A program made the translations under genes and the position numbers. 64,000 nucleotides of DNA from Lepas anatifera (lineage: Eukaryota > Arthropoda > Thecostraca > Lepadidae). The stretch lies in contig JAOTON010001930.1 of NCBI GenBank assembly GCA_034440635.1, positions 1 to 64,000 on the forward strand, read 5' to 3'. Each line of letters opens with the position of its first letter. Positions within the stretch are counted from its first letter, which is position 1. Below are positions 35,712 through 45,641 of this stretch, in pieces. The notes under the pieces are model-generated. The model made no database searches. It was not told the DNA's origin and saw nothing but the letters and a program-made list of their open reading frames with translations.

Positions 35712-35858
35712 GTTGCGGATTTGAACCTCGTGATGAATAAGCCCATGTTAGAGGTAAATGTTCGAGTCGTTGTACTCGTTGCGCGCCCTGCGGCGCCCGG
35801 GTGACTAAGATAATTAGATTGTTTAGGGATAATCATCGGTGTTTTGTGTTGTGGTATG

Positions 35859-36707
35859 TTAACACGCGCATTGACGGGGGCGGGTACCCGCCCCCTCGGG
35901 TTTTTCGGAGATAGTAGAAAAACGGCAGCGCGTAGCGCCGCCGTACTTGGTATACCTTTTCCCTCATCATTTCTACAACTTCTGTGAAAATTTTAAGGTT
36001 AGGTCATCTCAGGTCAGGTCACCAGTACAGGTCAAGTGACCCGACCTCAAAAAAGTTTAAGATAGCATAAGTCGGAGCAGGGTGAACTTATCCGATTGAA
36101 ACTCATATCACATAATGGCCCCACCGAGTTCTCTAAAATATGTTCCGGTATTTTTGATATCGATGACCTAAGGTCAGGTACGACGCATGACCTCTCCTTT
36201 GGAAATACATGGGAAAAATGGTTTTTACGGAATAACTCAGTAACGGATGGTGATAGAGCATTTATTTTAGCTGCATTAGACTCGCCTGGGCTTTGCGGTT
36301 CTAATGATATGCATTTTATATAATTTGACCCTGACCTGACCTCAGGTCAGGTCAAATCCTTGATTTGACCTAGCAAGGTCAAATTATATATCATTCGATT
36401 CGGCTTGCTAAGAGGATTCATATAGTTCAAGTCGTTTTGCTCTATCTTTACTTGTTCAGATATAATGCCCGAAAAACTGAATTTTACATGTTATCCCTAT
36501 GACGGGCATGTTTTGACCTCTCGTCATCTTAAATGTGACCTGACAAAAAAATGGTTCGAATGTTTTCGATGGAGAAGTGGATGGGCAGCCCAACGCCGTT
36601 TACCGTTTTTCGCTACCTACCGTGGTTCTCGAGATCTTAGGGGGGGCGGGTACCCGCCCCCCCGTCAATGCGAAGGTGGCTTAGACCCCCGTCAATGCGC
36701 GTGTTAA
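35859..36707 (+). mobile_element. Family A TTAA element, copy 7
   Basis: Both TTAA ends are intact, the short end has a GGGTACCC palindrome, and a hairpin of GGCAGCGCGTAGCGCCGCC type follows. The interior appears almost identical to copy 4 in reverse. The long end has two CCCCCGTCAATGCG-type units. Confidence 0.95.
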
Positions 36708-37422
36708 GGTCTCCTGGTTGGATCATCGTAGGATTATAAAGATGACCAGGGGCAAAACCAGGGGAAATCCCTACTCTCTGTAAATTTTCGCTATCCAAGG
36801 AATATCTATCTGCTGGTAAAGGGGAAACGCCTGCACTTTGTAAATTTGAAATGTGCGGGGAGGCAGTCAACCTTCTGCGTCCTGCTGACAAATAATGTTC
36901 TCGTCTAGGAACAGGAGTTCAGCAGATTTGGGCTCCTGTTACCTTTCCCACGTACTGATTTCAAATAATTGTAATCATTTCCCAGTTTGGCTGAAGTCGC
37001 AGGATTTGTGCATGAATAGCGGGGGCCTGGACTGCACTGTTTGAACTGGACATGGACTGGCTAATACTCAAAATAGATAACGGGGAAGTGACAGCTTGAT
37101 AAAATAATTCATTAACTATTTTGCTGCATCCCAATTAGGTAAGTATGCACTGCACCAGGTACCTACCTATCTACAAGTAAGACGAGGTTTGCTTTGGTAA
37201 CTTAAATGTTTCAATGGATATGGTTATGGTAATTTTTACAGTGGACATATAATGCTACGTGTAGAAAGTACCTATGTAGTTGAGTTTTCTACGAGCCACC
37301 ATGCACCCTTTATGCATCCCATCAAGCTGAAATCTGAGGAACTTTTAAATTTGCCTGTCTAGTTTTGCAATTACAGGCATGGGTACAATTACAGGCAATG
37401 GTACATGCGTGGTGAAGAATCA
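36708..37422. other. Unrecognised spacer
   Basis: No exon, RNA gene or repeat could be supported. Confidence 0.45.
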
Positions 37423-37580
37423 GGCATTCTGCAGAATGCCCAGACGTTTTGGAAATATCCAGATTGCCAAGGCATTCTGCAGAATGCACATTTTGGAAAC
37501 CTCAAGATTATCTAGACATTCTGCAGAATGCCAAACTGGCTGGGCAATCTGCAAAGTGCCTAGGCATTCTGCAAAATACC
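37423..37580. repeat. Array of GGCATTCTGCAGAATGCC palindromes
   Basis: The 18-bp palindrome is perfect at 37423-37440. Close copies lie at 37471-37488 and 37515-37531, and more diverged ones at 37543-37560 and 37563-37580. The spacers of the first copies share GTTTTGGAAA/ATTTTGGAAA, so this is a degenerate tandem array of about 45-48 bp units that then collapses to about 20-28 bp. Confidence 0.75.
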
Positions 37581-38569
37581 TGGTTCTTCAACCTGTCTGT
37601 AACATATACATATATACGACTCAATTATTTCACGATATATAGGAGATTAAAACATGCATTTTAACACGCCAAAAAATTAACAGATATCAAAAATGTGTTT
37701 GACGCCTGGAAAATGTTTTGTCATAGCCTGAAATCCGTCTTAACCAAAGTTGAGGAAAATCCGTATATAAATAAATAAATAAACATGCTAAGGCTCCTGC
37801 TCCGAAAGCTACAGATGCCTCTGAGATAATTTCTCTCGTCTCGGGGTATCAATTGACCGGCGTCGGAGAACCAATTTTTGCTGAACTCTGAGTCCCTTTG
37901 ACATGTCCTATAATACACTTTCTTGGAAAGATACTAACACAAAACCTTCGGCACATCTACAAGACTAACGCAACACCTAAGCCTATTAACTTTAGAGGCC
38001 GCTTGCACGCAGTTTACTACTTAAAAGGCCTGGAACTTTGTGCTCTAGCCGAGAAGCTCTATTGTGGCGAGTTCGTATTTCCCTGGCCACGCCTGGAGCA
38101 CGATACCATTCATGAAATCCATACTCGCCGCCCGTATTTCATTTTCCAGACAATGCAGCAGTGTCGGGTCGCGGATCTTTATTACTACTGCTACTCATGC
38201 GGCAGTGGATTTCCGCAAAGGTGATTTAATTTTTTTTTATTTGGCCCGAATTTTTCCAGTTAGGAGCACGTCGACCAGTAGCCGCAGAGAATTGTTGATT
38301 GTTTAGTCAATGCAACACAATTCTGTTCAGCACTGGTGACACTGCAGTGTAGAAAGACCAGTAAGCACTTAGACCATCAGAACATTTTCGGGTGCCCAAA
38401 AACGTTTACTGTCAGTTATATCATACTCCTTGACCATGGGGCCAATTTTAACAGTACTGGGGTGAAAAACTATCGGAGAATATTTTCCTTGAGTTATATT
38501 ATGAGGTTGCGTTTTGTCTATATATGTTCGTTGACAATTCATATCTTACCACCCGCACTGGAGATGGGT
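37581..38569. other. Unrecognised spacer
   Basis: A 108-codon plus frame at 37898-38224 is open but unrecognised, with no splice or repeat evidence. A short (AAAT)n run lies near 37768. Confidence 0.4.
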
Positions 38570-39414
38570 CTGACACTAACGCGCACTGGAAGAGGGAGAC
38601 CTGCTAGGTCCCCTCTTAAGATCTCAAAAACTAAGAAAGGCAGAAAAACGCCGGCTGTGGAACGGGTGGTGGCTGTGGTGATCTACATTATAAGTAATTT
38701 TTATTGACTTAGGTACAAAATTTCAAGGTCAAACAAGGTCATAAATGTCACATATTGACTGTGGTTGGTACCTATTGGCAAATGCCGTAGTTATTGGAGA
38801 AAACGTCGGGAATACACTAAGGAAGGATTAGTGTCATAGAGAAGAGGTCACTAGAAACCTTCCTATAAATTTTGGGGTCAAGGTCATTCAAGGGTATTGC
38901 CATATGACGTCACCATATAGTTTACACCCTATAATGCACACTATAACTAGCACGGTAACATCTATCGGGCAGAAAATGAGGATTGACCTTCACCCATGAC
39001 CTTTGGCATTGACCTTTGGCCTTGACTTTGACATTGAGTCTCCTTAACACTGACGTCGTAGCATAATGTAAACCGACTGGGTAACGCCATTTGACCGGAA
39101 ATACGTGGGCCAATGGCATCGAAAGTGTTGGTATGACTTTAAGTTCGGACGTTTGACCTTGATCTTGACCTTCATGTGGGGTTACTCTGAAATATCATCC
39201 CATTTATATGGCGTTATGACGTCACAACTCAGTCTCAAATGGGAGTCTATAAATCGAAATTTGTTCGGCCGATTTTCACAATTATTTGGCCAATCGACGC
39301 ACCGTTCGATTCTGTTAAATTTGGCCGGGTATCGCTTCCAGCTACGAGTGGTTCTCCAGCCACCTCAGAAAAAAGGCGAGGGGGTTCCGAGCCCCCTGCT
39401 AGTGCACATATTAA
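38570..39414 (+). mobile_element. Family F element, diverged
   Basis: It starts near CTAACGCGCACTGGAAGAGG, followed by GGGAGACCTGCTAGGTCCCC and a GATCTCAAAAACTAAG block. It ends in GGGGTTCCGAGCCCCCTGC and TTAA at 39411. Several interior blocks align with the F copy at 33199 (gacgtcac, CCAATCGACGC, GTTCTCC.GCCACC). Extended TTGACCTT motifs recur. The left TTAA is decayed. Confidence 0.65.
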
Positions 39415-39600
39415 CACACAGCTTGCTGGGTCCCTAGCATGATGTGCTCACTGGGGGGTGTATTTCTCCCCCCCCACCCGTTTCTCATTTCCTGGTAAAG
39501 TTAAAACAGAATTACGGATGGTGTTTGAAAGCTCTTGGCAAGACGAATAGAAATCATATGAACCATGTTTTCCAAGTCAACATCAGATGTATATATCATT
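39411..39600 (+). mobile_element. Family D left-end fragment
   Basis: TTAACACACAGCTTGCTGGG, CCCTAGCATGATGTGC and a TTTCTCATTTCCTGG block match the D long end. Homology stops after about 180 bp. It abuts the F element and shares its TTAA. Confidence 0.65.
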
Positions 39601-39909
39601 TTTTATATTACTTTTCAAGGAAACCAATGATTAAAGTAGAAAATGTGGATTTGAATGGATATTAAGTGGCTCGTACTTAACCCGCGCCCCACCGGGGGTC
39701 CGGCGCCACCTTCGCCGCACCGGGGGCCATCGATGGCCCCCTCTAACTCCGAAAATATGAGGGTTGGCGCAAATCTGCAAAGTGCATTAGAAAGCTCGTG
39801 TGAATTCAGCAAGAAATTACTTAAAATGTTTAAGCACTCAGGTCAATGGTTTGACCTCCTGAGGTCAAGTTAGGTCAAGATAGGCTATTTTCACTCAAAT
39901 ATGCAATGC

Positions 39910-41168
39910 TTAACCCTATTTCCGTCAGGCTCCCGGCTACCCCTATTTCCGGCAGGGGGGGGGCAATATCGGCCCCCCCTAAGATCTCGTAATCTAACCG
40001 GCCGATTTTGAAAATTCAAAATGCTATAGATTCCCCTGACGCTAAACTTTATTTTGAAGAAAAGAAAATTTCAAAATTTTGATTTTTAAGGAGAAGGTCG
40101 TGCAAAATATACAATTTTTGTGTATTTTTTAGATTTTCCATAACCCTTGTCTCTGTTGTACGATTTTCACAAAACTAGTTCAGATTTACAAATAATTGAC
40201 CCAAAATTGTCATATACTCGAGTTACGCAAAAATTCGAAATTCAATGGCAGTTCCAGGACCAGGACTATGAGGGGAAATATATACAACCTAAAAAGTTTT
40301 TGTTACGCGGATTAGAAGCCGTGATATACTGCTTGGCATCTTTGACACATAAATAAATGAAAAAAGTGAAAAACTCATCAGGGGCGGATGCAGTAAGGTA
40401 AAACAGTGGGGTAAAATACATACCAACAATATGCGAGTGGTATGCATGAGTATATTAGTCCCTCGACTAGTTGAAATTTATTTCTGATAATTTTTACCCT
40501 CCCATGGCAGCTCTGGGAAAGAGGGTGACATAGGCGGATCAAGGACTCTCGTCGTGGGGGGGTGGGCGGGTGGGGGTGATTGGAAACACATTTTTAATAT
40601 ACAACGATATTGAGTCGCGGCGGTGATACTGGCTGGGAATATGCATTTTGAAAATGTGTAGTGACTGGACACGCCTCTGGTAATCTAGAATTTGGTTATA
40701 ACTATTTTGAATTTTCATATACCCAATTGTATTCGCCCTGGCACGGCTGTAAGCAGTCTTCTCACTTACTAACGTTTAGTCCTTCTTGATAACATTCCCC
40801 CCATTTTGAACTGCTGTAACCGCCCCTGATGAATACAAATAGTAATAATTGTGAATTCACTATCATCTCACATAAAAAATGATATAATAAAACCATATAA
40901 CTGGTATCAGGATCAGCAGAGACGGCTTCCTTTTACAAAGAACCCATCGCATACGATAATACTTGGTTTGTGGATAGAACCTCCCCAAAAACCCAGCCAT
41001 AGCTCTGCCCCTGGTAAATATATAATATTGACAATTTCAGAAAACCTGCCTGTACTAGTTTTAGGAAAAGTCAGGAAGTTTCAAAGTTCTATCGCAAGCC
41101 GTTTCGGAGATATTCTTGAAAAACCTGAGGGGGGGGCAATATTAGCCCCCTGCCGGAAATAGGGTTAA
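39910..41168 (+). mobile_element. Family E TTAA element nested in B2
   Basis: The left end has CCCTATTTCCGTCAGG and, 27 bp on, CCCTATTTCCGGCAGGGGG. The palindrome core is CAATATCG between G- and C-runs. The right end is GGGGGGCAATATTAGCCCCC, then TGCCGGAAATAGGGTTAA. It lacks AGGTCA arrays. A smaller element with CAGGGGCGG ends sits inside it. Confidence 0.93.
40379..40828. mobile_element. hAT-like element nested in E
   Basis: The ends are CAGGGGCGGATGCAG at the left and GTAACCGCCCCTG at the right, typical of hAT-type termini. The 8-bp flanks (AAACTCAT and ATGAATAC) do not match, so either a deletion or an imperfect boundary call must be assumed. A further CATAGGCGGATCAAGG / GACACGCCTCTG pair lies inside at about 40530-40679. 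Confidence 0.5.
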
Positions 41169-41956
41169 GCAAACTGGGCATAACTCTTATGCCATTAGAG
41201 CTATTGAGATCTGGTAAAGTACATTTGATAGGAAAATGCCAGACCTATTTCCGCTATGTGAAACATAATGACCTACCCCCAGTGGTTTGACCTCCAGAGG
41301 TCACCTCGTGACCTAATATGACCTGAGGTCACGATAGGTCAGAAAGTGACCCTTGCCGTATATTAAATGAAAGCTAGTGACAAGACATACACGATGGTGT
41401 GTGATTAATTTCTCTAGCTAATTAGGTCAAAAGTTATTGCAAAATACTGTTTTTGCCCCTGGTGACCTTGGATGACCTTGGAGAGATCAAAGGGAAAATA
41501 TAGCCCCTGGGATCCGTAAAAGGGTGTCCAAGAACGCTTTTCTGAGCAAGCTGAGCATTTTAAATAGTTTTGTGACTTCATACGACAGTTTTCCCCATGC
41601 TTTTTCAATGGGAGAGGTCACCTCGTGACCTGACCTCAGGTCCCGAAATCGAAAAATCCCGGATATAAATCTTGTAGACCCTGAAGCGGCCATAAATTGA
41701 AGGAAGTTCCAAATTGATCAACTTAGAAATGTAGCTCTTATAGCTCTTATAGAGCTCAAAAGTTGAAGTGAGGTGACCTTGGTTGACCTCGCCTGGTGAC
41801 CTGACCTTGGGTGACCCGGGGTAAAAATTTTCGGAGATGGTGGAAAAATGATGGGGTGAGAAGTGGAGCCCTCAACCGCGGCGCTGCGCCTCGTCGTTTT
41901 TCTGCTATCCCGAAAAACCTTAGGGGCATCGATGGCCCCAGTGGGACGAGGGTTAA

Positions 41957-42679
41957 GATAGCTCAACATGAGTCCCACGTGACCCAAAGCCAGACATGTC
42001 AAAATAATAATGTTTCATGGTTTTGGAGAGATAATGTGGACGCTTGATTCTAATCCAACTACCAAATCATCATTTCTTACCCCAAAAATTTGGTTCCGCT
42101 CCCATCAGAACCAATTCAGGCCTATTCCCAAAGTTACGTCAGATCTTGGTGGCCTCACGTGACCGGGATATACGTTTTTAAAAGACTCACAATTAAAGTT
42201 TTATGAGACATATAAAGTAGCACGAGACGCATCACAGCCATGGCCGGGTCATATCTGAAAATTCTTGAGATGTGCAGTCATGCCCCTTGTAAATGCGAAA
42301 GTTAGCTCCAAATATAGTCATATATTTCACATTAAACAAGATTTCTGAAGTGTTTATGAATCCTCTGCACCTTCATAAATACAGGACCTCAGCTGGAGCC
42401 TAGGACGATTCTATCACTGACTGACAATTTCACAACCATCGGCTTCGAAAAGCTGACATCAGGCATTCTTGCTTGGTAACTGGCGGTCGGAACAGAGACA
42501 GCAGCATGAAATGTGTTATTTGGCTGCGGTTTGGCTTCAGTAAATGGCTCCCGGTGGGCGCGCCATCCATTTGTATCAGGGCGGCGGCCGTCGACGCGGG
42601 GTGCTCCGCTCTGCCCTGCGGGATGACACAGAGCATCTGCCGTGCCGGATGTCGTCCACGATACCAAACACCCAGCACC
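41957..42679. other. Unrecognised spacer
   Basis: A GC-rich frame (42389-42667, minus) is open but not recognisable. Confidence 0.4.
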
Positions 42680-42747
42680 AGCGGAGCCGCAATAGGCCGG
42701 TCAGGCTGGGAACGCTCCCATCCTGACCGGCCTATTGCGGCTCCGCT
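42680..42747. repeat. Near-perfect 32-bp-stem hairpin
   Basis: The left arm AGCGGAGCCGCAATAGGCCG continues GTCAGG at 42680-42705 and is exactly complemented at 42722-42747. Inside, TGGGA and TCCCA extend the stem after one mismatch, leaving an ACGC tetraloop. The stem is GC-rich. No target duplication was found beyond the arms. Confidence 0.9.
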
Positions 42748-43238
42748 CTTTATGTACGTATGCGGATGTTTTCTCTTGTTCAGTTGGGGCTGCAATGCTT
42801 CATGTGAAAGACTGCAGTGGAAAATAAAGTATAGACAACGTTTCTTCACTGCTCATTCCACACCAGCAAGATGCTGAAAAAAGTCATTTGCACACACCAT
42901 TGCATTCACCGCCCAGTTTTTGTGAAAGTACCGCGAATATTTGGTGAAGAAGGCCAACAATGGTCTTTGGATATGAGTGCATCCTTGTTTTTTTAAGGCG
43001 GAAAAGACGGACTTTGACACGTGCTTTGACCCGGGCTTAACCCACATTGTCCTAGACGTGGGGAGGGAAGCTCCTTGCCCCAAAACATTTGACGGAAATA
43101 TTCATATTATAACGTCATAGGTTAATGGCCCTGAATGACTTTGACCACAAAATCTTTGGTAACATTTTTGGGACCTTCTTGCTGTGACCTCAGTCTGTTT
43201 CGTAGTAAATTCCGGATTTTTTTTAATGAATGAAATGA
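42748..43238. other. Unrecognised spacer
   Basis: No supported feature lies between the two hairpin loci. Confidence 0.45.
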
Positions 43239-43437
43239 AAGAAAGATGTAGAAGATATTGATCATTAGCATGCCAGTATCATTAGCATGCCAGTATCATA
43301 AGCATGCCAGCATCAACATATGCCTGTTGATGCTGTTGTCAGCGAAGTATTGTCTCGAATTTTTTGGCCTTTTAGTATCTAATATTAATGTAAGATATAC
43401 TGGTATTCTAATGATCAATATCTTCTACATCTTTCTT
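43239..43437. repeat. Inverted-repeat element with internal 17-bp minisatellite
   Basis: The arms at 43239-43268 and 43408-43437 are perfectly complementary over 30 bp (AAGAAAGATGTAGAAGATAT then TGATCATTAG). Next to the left arm are about four units of AGTATCATTAGCATGCC (43261-43324). The last unit runs into a 10-bp perfect stem, AGCATCAACA/TGTTGATGCT (43309-43334). It could be a tiny MITE or a hairpin RNA source. Confidence 0.85.
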
Positions 43438-43446
43438 AAAATTGGA

Positions 43447-43590
43447 TTTAACGTAGATCACTGTAGCCCCTACTCGCCGCCTCCCCCAAACTGGGGTTTT
43501 TCTAAGCCTTTTAGTTTCCCAGATCTTAGGGGCGTACCAAGCCCCCTCCAACGCGCGTTAGTGCCAGATCCCTCTCCAGTGCGGAGGTCA
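43447..43590 (-). mobile_element. Family F terminal fragment
   Basis: It closely resembles 1-160: AGATCTTAGGGGCGTACC, CCAACGCGCGTTAGTGCCAG, then CCCTCTCCAGTGCGGAGG. The preceding GTAGATCACTGTAGCCCC also matches 55570-55595. Confidence 0.55.
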
Positions 43591-43877
43591 AATCATCATG
43601 GCCTTGGGGTAACTGAATCACAAACCTGAATCACAAGTGCTCTTTGGGTATGTCCCAACACAACAGTCCAGGCCATGTTCTGGGACTGTTTTACATAACA
43701 TGACGGAACATGTTAATAAAAAATACAATAAAGGTACGAAAGTCAAACTTCAGGTACCACACGCCTTCTGTGTTAAATCCAGAGATCAGCTCGAATAATG
43801 CATGAAACAACAAGATCATATTAAGGAAGCCAGGATCAAACATCGGGAAGACTTCCGGAGTCAATACCGAGACTAAC
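43591..43877 (-). other. Start of the intron after the neuroligin exon
   Basis: The splice donor GTTAGT lies at 43872-43877 (minus strand), and sequence below it is intron. I found no second neuroligin exon in the rest of the window, so the intron would have to run at least to position 1 if the gene is intact. Confidence 0.6.
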
Positions 43878-44346
43878 CTGTGGCTGGTGTGTAGATGTTG
43901 AGGAACAGACAATCCTCACTCTGGTCCTTCAGAAACTCGCGCATGCGCAGCAGTCTCTGGTACTTGCTCAGCGGCATGGTCTCCAGTGCCGCGGTTCTGT
44001 TGTCTAGGTTGGGCAGCTGCTGCGGACATACCGCTCGGAACTTCCTGCCCGACCGCACGCCCTGCCAGGTGGAAGGCGAGGTGGGTGGCATGAAGCGAGT
44101 GGGAGGCGCCGCGTACGGCAGGCCCAGGTACGCCTCTATGGGCGGAAGACGCGGCCCGTTGTGCACTTCGATGCCTTGGATGCGGCCGCGCTTGGTGCGG
44201 ATGATCCGCGAGGGCTTTCCCTGAGGCTGCTGGCCAGCAGAAATCAGCGGCGCGATGACCAACAACGCCAGGGAATAGGCGCAAATAGAGTGCATGCGGA
44301 CTGGTCGCAACGTGACCTGCATGGCTGGTGCTTCCAGACAACTCAT
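43878..44346 (-). CDS. Neuroligin-type protein, first coding exon (partial)
   Basis: The exon encodes about 156 residues of a cholinesterase-like cell-adhesion protein; neuroligins act as postsynaptic partners of neurexins. A TAG directly precedes the first ATG (44346). A later ATG at 44295 starts a better signal peptide, with a Leu/Ala/Ile-rich core (residues 18-37 counted from the first Met), and may be the true start. Family motifs follow in order: TKRGRIQG (51-58), LPPIEAYLGLPYAAPP (67-82), RFMPP, the CPQ cysteine (107) and SEDCLFLNIYTP (143-154, Cys146), whose two cysteines form the conserved first disulfide. An NRT sequon lies at 116. The segment AALETMPLSKYQRLL is, from memory, typical of arthropod neuroligins. 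The exon ends in phase 1 at ACAG|GTTAGT. The usual residues between APP and RF are shortened. Catalytic positions lie in later exons and cannot be judged. Confidence 0.88.
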
Positions 44347-44589
44347 CTACTGGTGTCACACATCCTTACACGTCACACCAACGGCAGCGTAGATTGCCCT
44401 ATTTTCTTGATTCGCAAGCATTGGCTTGACCGACCGTCTTGAATGTTCTCGGATAGTCTGAAGCAAAGGATAGTCTGAAACTGTCCGTTTTCCTGGCCGG
44501 TATGCTGTCAATGAAAAACCACTATTCAGCTTGATCTCCAACGCAATAATAAATCCACTAATACACTTTCAGCCACCAACCACCCAGCA
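44347..44589 (-). other. Upstream leader or intron of the neuroligin exon
   Basis: The sequence is not coding in frame with the exon. It would be 5' UTR or intron. No strong acceptor with a pyrimidine tract is visible immediately upstream of the ATG. Confidence 0.4.
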
Positions 44590-44885
44590 CCGCTTCTTAC
44601 ACAGCGTGTGGTCAGAAAGCTCACTACCACTCCCTTGCAGCGGGTTGCAGTGGAGACGCAGTTCGCCACGGAGAGACGCACCGTTTCCGCCCGGGGATGG
44701 TGAGCGCACTCCGTACGACTGTCTCCGCAGATCTGACGCACCGACGAACGCCAGCGGCGGCAGGCCGACGTCCGACGAAGACGCTGCGTCGGACGCGACG
44801 AGGCGGGAGCGTCACGCTGACGAAATCGGCGCAATCCGAGCTCGATTGTCGCACACCGGAAGTAGCACCTGATGCAGATTCACCA
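44590..44885 (-). promoter_or_regulatory. CpG-dense block upstream of neuroligin
   Basis: The block is unusually rich in CG dinucleotides relative to the AT-rich surroundings, giving open frames on both strands. It contains a perfect 9-bp-arm hairpin (CGTCCGACG/CGTCGGACG near 44768-44794). Its place 250 bp upstream of the coding exon suggests promoter or 5' UTR sequence. No TATA box was identified, so this is an inference. Confidence 0.35.
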
Positions 44886-45641
44886 GAGCCTGCAGAGAAC
44901 AATAGAGAGGATTAGACGCAAAAATATGTCTGCACTGAAAATGGTCATGATTGCGGCGGTTATATTAATTGAAATACATGGGTAGCTATGCGTCAAAGCC
45001 GTGGACTATTTCTCACTTCAGTCTTCAATACAGTTTATAACCATTGAAGACAAAACATGTGGTGGTGAGAAATGGAGATCTGGGTCAGAACCACGAGAAT
45101 TGAAACACGTTGTTTGGAGAACTACGATGGTAGGAGAAAACTGGGGCAATTAAATATACGCCAGCTTCCTAGAAGACATTCTTGATTGTGAGGCACGGGT
45201 TCTGTAAAATCGAGGCTAAGATAGCCAATTCAAACTATTAGGGCCGTTGCGCAGTAACAAGCCACGTGTTAGGTGTTCCCGCTGGTATCCGTATTGTCAA
45301 AGACGTAAGGTGATCTTGAAAATATATGAGCCAATTGTGATACGTCGTTTCTTTTGCTGTGATAACGACACTTACACCAGCAAACGCTAGGTTTTGGAAC
45401 CCATTCGAGGCCTGGGAAACCCTGCCCCAGTTTCCCCTAAGTCATTTGTTAATAAAAAGCTTTGAAAAAATTATACCTTCGATATTTTTAATTGTGGAAT
45501 AACTTTGCACAGTATGAAATCGTCCACAGGTATTAGGTAATCAAGGATGCAAGAAGTTGCAAAAATCTTCATTCATACATATAAACTAACAATTTCTTGA
45601 TCCTCGTATAGCTAGGTATTATATAAGCATGAGCGGGTACT
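44886..45641. other. Unrecognised spacer
   Basis: AT-rich, without exons or repeats that I can support. Confidence 0.5.

Larger units (their letters stand above)
39677..41956 (+). mobile_element. Family B TTAA element, copy 2, split by family E
   Basis: The left end (TTAACCCGCGCCCCACCGGG) and right end (GTGGGACGAGGGTTAA) are typical of B. The element is interrupted at 39910 by a family E copy. Removing that copy restores a B element of about 1025 bp, joined at one TTAA just as in the uninterrupted copies. Confidence 0.93.

Noticed and set aside
36096..36323. 75-residue frame shared by several A copies
   Set aside because: It is part of the repeat interior, lacks any domain, and is broken in most copies.
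37423..37580. CRISPR-like array of palindromic repeats
   Set aside because: The repeats are degenerate, spacers share sequence and vary in length, and the context is eukaryotic.
38336..38707. 123-codon plus frame
   Set aside because: Its second half reads through the start of a family F element, so it is not a host gene.
42389..42849. Possible neuroligin second exon in the minus-strand frames at 42.4-42.8 kb
   Set aside because: No motif of the next neuroligin segment (such as VLVFIHG) is present, and the frame runs through the perfect hairpin.
43878..44346. Acetylcholinesterase or carboxylesterase instead of neuroligin
   Set aside because: The AALETMPLSKYQRLL insert and QSEDCLFLNIYTP context fit arthropod neuroligins better; catalytic residues lie in later exons, so enzymes cannot be fully excluded.
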